35,589 nucleotides of DNA from NCBI GenBank assembly GCA_025934375.1, contig JAICYD010000073.1:1-35589 (forward strand), given 5' to 3'. This DNA is from Streptosporangiaceae bacterium. Its GTDB lineage: Bacteria; Actinomycetota; Actinomycetes; Streptosporangiales; Streptosporangiaceae. Positions 32,101 to 35,589 of this stretch are shown in pieces (the first letter of the stretch is position 1; each line of letters begins with the position of its first letter). A program made the position numbers and the translations under genes. Under the pieces are notes generated by a model. It was not told the DNA's origin. It was given only the letters and a program-made list of their open reading frames with translations, and did no database searches.

Positions 32101-32388
32101 GACCAGGCCGGAAACGTAGTGCGCGGTGGGCCGCACTGCGGGGACCCAATCCGGCGGCACCACGCGGGCGGGCATCCGGTCAAGCTCGGCCTGGTTCATG
32201 TCGGCGTAGACGAACTGGATGCATGACGGGAGCTGGTAGGGCAGCATGCTGGCCTTACCGCTGCCCTTGATGAAGTCGTGGCCGTCCGGCCCGCAGATCT
32301 CCTCGCGCAATCGCCGCTCGAGCTCGGCACCGATGTCGCAGCCGGTACCTCCGAGGCCAACGAACATGACGGGCTGGTAAAGCTTCAT
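29191..32388 (-). CDS. Tubulin/FtsZ-like GTPase domain protein (Tubulin_2 type)
   Basis: A 1065-residue protein. Its N-terminus has the Rossmann nucleotide loop FVGLGGTGCDIGAELERRL (from residue 9), and the tubulin signature loop appears as FSVAGGTGAGIFYDYL (AGGTGAG at 198-204), as in the large bacterial tubulin-like family. About 350 residues of GTPase core are followed by a long, mostly helical region and a strongly acidic tail with a repeated LEEAV(D/E)DG unit, recalling the acidic tails of tubulins. A cytosolic GTP-dependent filament or oligomer is plausible. The frame is open upstream to 32622, but ATG 32388 is preferred because AGGAGAGGG lies just before it. It is 19 bases after the VWA gene and overlaps the next gene. 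Confidence 0.85.
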   Translation of the reverse strand: MKLYQPVMFVGLGGTGCDIGAELERRLREEICGPDGHDFIKGSGKASMLPYQLPSCIQFVYADMNQAELDRMPARVVPPDWVPAVRPTAHYVSGLVPDVVSYPELAMRLRLRASDVVEGWLPPQSRDEPKVNPLSRGAGQVPTIGRASMFGTFLEGTAPVERDIREAVGKLAGSAEDLRVLGGQPPRSVDVFVAFSVAGGTGAGIFYDYLHLIADTLSRNGNLRSKIYPLVLMPSAFPEGLGGGRNARLNAGRALLDLFRLVDQQNGADADPMLYRRGDRRPGNAEDVAVSYPDDTRIVMTPGTMQTGFLFAKPAGAQREDMHRSIASLVLSLVGTEMSTSDRNGEHNQSFADSFVNEAADRQVAAENGIGGRGVSTALVASLTIPVDELAGIVGSRLVREAIEHIAAVDGRLESTRMGIEEFLVKSGVHPILTRHGVEYAEQRPVSGAKEIAAALNKSRDSMRNGIDALRNKLAQDVPQMVAHFNPDGAAHDMLAKMDIFRLQRVVTGHQALRDEIERGGVRGLLQMRRAAPHPPVQGWGANPPGVPEMKDKSFLRKMQWSDEIPTGARGQQANWFKWQTNVAWAQAWDAHNTQWNRPMERVQQDIGKLTRALTDFARSDVEDFVSRSDELYRKRVGASYLLPSGHGGMEHFYDQVLRRLRKKLSETNAVQENSNPADVLQALIGGQAWPEAFQVSVEHSPEHAVSYLRERAKTEIKSFLRAASPGEQPILPRLEDLLIEAAGHGHVTAATIDPDYVEAFRGKLAGLRPADFTPQGSGAMKVLITYPAGARSDIIEHYLKSAINLPEGRRVTEDFRYSDIESISVVLFRTAMGVTEVDEVRDVLRLWAGALSNPRPTDLLRWRQRTGYDYGYLATREHNRVEILHRLLSAFWNGKATIEGPLTSPERVNVRLDGGVTMTLPLQQHMKASSWGSLLREYELWALDDDDIHRQFCAVLLRELPAGVRGPLRGPDKLYKALRDMADKQVKILDEMKQKQGANQQTRTAQMRAFWDRTLPAAREQEFEHVDSPYANLCALEEAVDDGVLDAAAGDSVLEEAVEDGGAE
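29213..29281. repeat. 15-bp direct repeat encoding the acidic tail
   Basis: An identical 15-base sequence (29213-29227 and 29267-29281) encodes the two LEEAV(D/E)DG motifs at the end of the tubulin-like protein. Confidence 0.7.
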
Positions 32389-32407
32389 ATTCCCTCTCCT
32401 CTGCCCA

Positions 32408-35038
32408 CTACATCCACGGGTCGTTCGACTGCGGCTGCTGCGGCGGGGTTGGCATGGTGACCGTAGGCGTATCCTCGCTACCAGTGCCATTACCAGTTCC
32501 GCCAGGACCGCCAGCGCCGCCGGTCCAGTCACCGGTCCCGCCCGAGCCGGCCCAGTTGCCGGCCGTGCCCGAACCGTTCCAGTCGCCGGCGCCGCCCCCG
32601 AAGCCGGAGCCGCTCCAGTCATGGGCCGTCTGCGCGGGATCGGGGTTGCCCTGCGTGCTCGCGCCCTGCGTCCCTGACCCGTTCCACTCGCCGGCGTCCA
32701 CCATGCCGCCCGTTCCCACCCAGTTGAGGTGGCGGGTGTCGCGGAACGACAGCTCCAGTCCGTGGTCCATGCGCAGCCCGGACCCGTTGACCTCGATGTC
32801 GTAGGGTCGCAGGCCAGTGGGCGTCGTCAGCCGGACCTTGCCGCGCCCGACTCGCCGGACCTGGTACAGAGGCGTCGTCGCCCCCCGCGCCGGGTGATCG
32901 AGGAACGGGGCATCCGACGCCGCGTCACGGACATCGAAGGGGAACACCTCCGCCCACTGCTCCCCGGGCTCAAGCGCGCGGCCCATCTGCATGCCGCCCC
33001 GGCGAAGCTCGGCGACCAGGCCGCGGACATCCTTCCGGTCCCGGTTGACCAGGTAGGCCACGACCCCGGCCAGCAGGAGCAACAGGAGCAGCCCGATGAG
33101 GCCGAAGATGACCCACTTGTACTTGTCGAAGAAAGTGGGCGGCGTGGTCACCTGAACCTCAGCGGTGGCCGTGCTGTAGGGCTGGCCGGTGTCAGCGTCG
33201 ACCGCCTGCACCGCGAGCTGGGCCGGCGCCGCGGTCGCGGAGGGGTCGATGGTCACCGTGAATGGCACGCTCGGCGGGTTGCCCGATGCCGTGGACGGTA
33301 CTGTGATCGGCGTGCTCGGGGTGATCGTGGCCTTCGTGCCGCTGGCGGTGAGCACTAGCCGCACGTGCTTGGCCTGGCCGCTCTGGTTGGTGAAGTCAAC
33401 GGTCCCGCCGATGCCCTGACCGACCCGCACGCTGGTGTCGCCCGAGAAGTGCGGCGTGGCGACGAACGACGTGGAGGTGCCGACCGCCACCGTCGCCGGG
33501 ATGTTCGTCGCGTACAGGCCGTACCCGGACGCCGTCCCGGTGATGGTCAGTGAGGTCGGCTGGCTCGGCGCGGTATAGGTACCCGAGTAGGTGCCGACGC
33601 CGTTGGCTGAGACCGGGACCCGCTCCGGGCTGGGCAGTCCCTGCCCGACAGCAGTGACCCCGACCAGCAGGCCACTGAGCGTCTGCGGGTCGGTGATGGG
33701 CCCGTCTGGTCCCAGGACCGTGAGCTTGACGGCAATGGGCTGGCCAGGCTTGACGCTGGGGGTAGCGGTGATGATCGCGCGCACCGCGCCCTGCCAGAAG
33801 ATGGTCGCGCTGACCAGTTGGCTGGCCAGGCTCGGCGGCGCGGTGAGCTTGATGTGCCACGGCCCGACATCGTCCTTGGTGACGTTCGCTATGTGCAGCA
33901 CCTCAACGGGCGAGGTGCTATCCGCGCCGCTGATCGCCGAGGTGTCGGTCCACGCCGTGCCGTCCGGTTTGGTGAAGGTCACCTGGATGGCGGGATTGAC
34001 CCGATCGACGCTGATCGCCGCGGAGCTGGCGATAGCGGGAATGTTCACCGACAGGCCATGCGAGACGGTTTCCCTGTCGGTGCTGGTTCCCAGGCAGGCG
34101 GCGTCCGCGTACAGCTCGTTGAGGGCGTTGATCGCGTCGGAGGAACTGTTAACCCAGGTCGCGTGCGGCTGGTTGGGGGCCTGCTTGGTGCTGCCGCAGA
34201 CCGCGGGCGCGCCGCCTGCCGCCATGTGGTTCAGGTATGTCCTGGCATCCGCCTGCGTGACGCCCGTCCCGACGTCGGCGCCGAAGCCGAGTGGCCAGAC
34301 CTGGACGCCCGCTGCCTTCGAATCGGCGAGTTGCTGGTCGATCGCCGTTTGCTCGCCGGTCTTCCAGTCATTGGTGTACTGCTGGGTGTTCCGGTGCACG
34401 TCCACCGCGCCGTCGGTCATCATCAAGATGACCTTGATCGCCTTAGCCGGGGACGGGGGCGTGGCGGTGGAACCATTGCCGAGGTAGCTCATCGCCTGGG
34501 TGAGCGCGGCGGCGTAGTCGGTGTCGTCGCCCTCTGCCTCGGTGCGCTTGTGTATCTTGCCGACGCAGTTCGCGAGGTAGTCGAGGTTGGACGCCCCGCT
34601 CGCGATCGTGGGCTGGCACACGGCATCGACCGGATTCTGGTTTGGCACCACGTTGTTGACTCCGCCGAACCCGATCACCGTCACCCGGCTCGCTGGGTTC
34701 AGCATCGTCTGCACGATCTGGCCGACAGTTTGCTTCTCATCCGCGACGCTCTGCGCTGTCTCGCTGCCCGACTCATCGACGAGCACCGCGATGTCCAGGA
34801 CAGCGACGCCCGACTGGCCGGTCCCGGAGTCGGCCGGCTGCTGCGAGTTGGCCGCGGTGATCGTCGCCGCCTGCGCGGGAATGATGCCCGGCAAGGCCAC
34901 GGTCAGCGCGAACAATGCCGCGGTGACCGTAACCATGAGGCGGGAAGCGCGCGGTGGCTGGCTCGCGTGTCCGGCTCCCCCAAAGCTCCAGCCACCCGTG
35001 AAATGCGATTTCGGCCCCACAACTACCCCCAACGCCAC
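32408..35038 (-). CDS. Membrane-anchored von Willebrand factor A (MIDAS) protein
   Basis: An 876-residue exported protein. A signal peptide (RASRLMVTVTAALFALTVAL, near 30-49) precedes a VWA domain with a complete metal site: DESGS (Asp88, Ser90, Ser92), Thr173, and TDG (208-210). Ig-like beta domains follow, then one transmembrane helix (WVIFGLIGLLLLLLLAGVVA, from 642) and a basic stop-transfer (NRDRKD). The cytoplasmic part has a beta-rich segment and a low-complexity tail of repeated (D/E)W(N/S)GSG units. It is suited to sense an outside ligand and signal to the cytosolic proteins encoded next. The GTG start at 35038 is favoured over ATG 34936 because the latter would remove the basic signal-peptide region; its Shine-Dalgarno is weak. 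It is the first gene of the operon. Confidence 0.85.
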   Translation of the reverse strand: MALGVVVGPKSHFTGGWSFGGAGHASQPPRASRLMVTVTAALFALTVALPGIIPAQAATITAANSQQPADSGTGQSGVAVLDIAVLVDESGSETAQSVADEKQTVGQIVQTMLNPASRVTVIGFGGVNNVVPNQNPVDAVCQPTIASGASNLDYLANCVGKIHKRTEAEGDDTDYAAALTQAMSYLGNGSTATPPSPAKAIKVILMMTDGAVDVHRNTQQYTNDWKTGEQTAIDQQLADSKAAGVQVWPLGFGADVGTGVTQADARTYLNHMAAGGAPAVCGSTKQAPNQPHATWVNSSSDAINALNELYADAACLGTSTDRETVSHGLSVNIPAIASSAAISVDRVNPAIQVTFTKPDGTAWTDTSAISGADSTSPVEVLHIANVTKDDVGPWHIKLTAPPSLASQLVSATIFWQGAVRAIITATPSVKPGQPIAVKLTVLGPDGPITDPQTLSGLLVGVTAVGQGLPSPERVPVSANGVGTYSGTYTAPSQPTSLTITGTASGYGLYATNIPATVAVGTSTSFVATPHFSGDTSVRVGQGIGGTVDFTNQSGQAKHVRLVLTASGTKATITPSTPITVPSTASGNPPSVPFTVTIDPSATAAPAQLAVQAVDADTGQPYSTATAEVQVTTPPTFFDKYKWVIFGLIGLLLLLLLAGVVAYLVNRDRKDVRGLVAELRRGGMQMGRALEPGEQWAEVFPFDVRDAASDAPFLDHPARGATTPLYQVRRVGRGKVRLTTPTGLRPYDIEVNGSGLRMDHGLELSFRDTRHLNWVGTGGMVDAGEWNGSGTQGASTQGNPDPAQTAHDWSGSGFGGGAGDWNGSGTAGNWAGSGGTGDWTGGAGGPGGTGNGTGSEDTPTVTMPTPPQQPQSNDPWM
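32490..32710. repeat. Low-complexity repeats encoding the Trp/Gly-rich cytoplasmic tail
   Basis: This stretch of the VWA gene encodes several degenerate W(N/S/A)GSG units separated by Gly/Thr/Ala. The motif recurs about five times in 70 residues, on the cytoplasmic side of the membrane helix. Confidence 0.6.
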
Positions 35039-35058
35039 CTAGCGGGTCCAACTAGCAG

Positions 35059-35065
35059 ATATATA
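35059..35065 (-). promoter_or_regulatory. AT-rich -10-like block before the VWA operon
   Basis: TATATAT stands out in GC-rich surroundings 21 bases before the GTG start of the VWA gene. No good -35 hexamer is found at 16-18 bases, so the promoter may need an activator or an alternative sigma factor. Confidence 0.35.
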
Positions 35066-35091
35066 GCGAGCGTTTGCGACCAACGATATCT

Positions 35092-35102
35092 CCTGATTCA
35101 GG
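35092..35102. promoter_or_regulatory. 11-bp palindrome upstream of the VWA operon
   Basis: CCTGATTCAGG has perfect 5-base inverted arms and lies about 27 bases upstream of the -10-like block, a suitable place for an activator site. Confidence 0.3.
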
Positions 35103-35358
35103 TAACGAACCATCATGCCGCTGGAGTTTCATCCGCGCGGAAGAGCCGCGGTGACCGCCCTTAGTACCTGGTCGGCCAATCACCCGCATGGCTTCTTTCA
35201 CCTCACTCCTGGCTGCCACCCGCCCGCTGCCCGCCAGACACTCGCGCAACTCTCGTCACAAGAGTGTCTCGGCGTAACATGAACTGTCGGACGAAGCCCT
35301 GATAGATGGCCCATATCGGTGACGCGCCGGCCCGCCCACCAGACGGCGAGGGCCGTGT

Positions 35359-35379
35359 TGCGAAAACATAACTTTCGCA
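35359..35379. promoter_or_regulatory. 21-bp inverted repeat in the right-hand intergenic region
   Basis: TGCGAAA (35359-35365) and TTTCGCA (35373-35379) are perfect 7-base inverted copies around a 7-base AT-rich centre. It looks like an operator or small hairpin; no gene next to it explains it. Confidence 0.35.
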
Positions 35380-35589
35380 CGCCAATAGAAAAGGGCTGGA
35401 AAAACTCCCTAGCGAATCTCGAAGCGCGCCGAACCCGGGCGGGCCTAACCTCAATCGTTCAGGCATCCTGAGGTCTGGTTACTGATTGTGCCCGCTTCTG
35501 TTTTTCGCCGTCATGTCCGTTTTCCTTGTGGGGCTGGGGTGGGCGGTGCGCCCGGTGTGCCCGGGTGTGCACCGGCTCCGACCGTGCCG

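Larger units (their letters stand above)
35039..35589. other. Upstream region of the VWA/tubulin-like operon, no convincing gene
   Basis: About 550 bases with lower GC than the rest in places. It contains the operon's likely promoter, two palindromes listed separately, and short frames (up to 87 codons) without family resemblance or good ribosome sites. A plus-strand ATG at 35513 runs off the right edge and cannot be judged. Confidence 0.5.

Noticed and set aside
1..35589. tRNA, rRNA or riboswitch elements
   Set aside because: No tRNA-like cloverleaf ends, rRNA segments or riboswitch consensus blocks were seen in the intergenic regions on reading.

Overview
The window is GC-rich DNA (roughly 70% by eye) with strong third-position GC bias, GTG/TTG starts, ATGA/GTGA gene overlaps, a CUT1 sugar transporter with no ATPase gene of its own, and LacI/ROK regulators beside secreted glycosidases. 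Together these point to a soil-type actinomycete (Actinomycetota). No rRNA, tRNA or CRISPR array was seen.

Left part (1-4224): the tail of a transposase at the edge, a 2OG-Fe(II) oxygenase divergent from a deazaflavin-dependent (Ddn-like) oxidoreductase, a HAD-like hydrolase, a chlorite-dismutase-family protein, and a divergent LysR regulator whose reading frame is broken by one base inside its DNA-binding domain.

Middle part (4221-17778): a carbohydrate-use island. It holds a very large secreted GH2 enzyme of the exo-beta-glucosaminidase (CsxA) type with four C-terminal DUF11-like repeats, a ROK regulator, a GH127 beta-L-arabinofuranosidase, a LacI regulator, and a binding protein with two permeases. 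The GH127 gene and the transporter have near-identical promoters (TTGACG, 17-base spacer, TAGCNT) and share an operator-like palindrome (AGGAAAAG-N3-TTCCT), so the LacI protein between them probably controls both. The transporter leader also carries two perfect hairpins in tandem. An RND/MMPL exporter follows at 18045-20162.

Right part (20181-35038): a compact seven-gene operon on the minus strand and the most interesting part of the window. In order of transcription it encodes a membrane-anchored von Willebrand A protein with an extracellular MIDAS domain; a 1065-residue tubulin/FtsZ-like GTPase with an acidic tail; a 626-residue protein I cannot assign; a protein-kinase-like protein lacking the catalytic Asp (pseudokinase); a TRAFAC-type GTPase with a zinc-ribbon-like insert; and two paralogous proteins resembling GTPase-associated protein 1 (GAP1). 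The first six genes overlap or lie within 19 bases of each other. The layout suggests a signal-transducing machine in which an outside sensor is linked to a GTP-dependent polymer and a GTPase switch. It resembles the NTP-dependent conflict (defence-like) systems predicted by comparative genomics, but no recognisable effector (nuclease, protease, toxin) is visible.

The last 550 bases hold the operon's upstream region, with an AT-rich promoter-like block and two palindromes, but no convincing gene.
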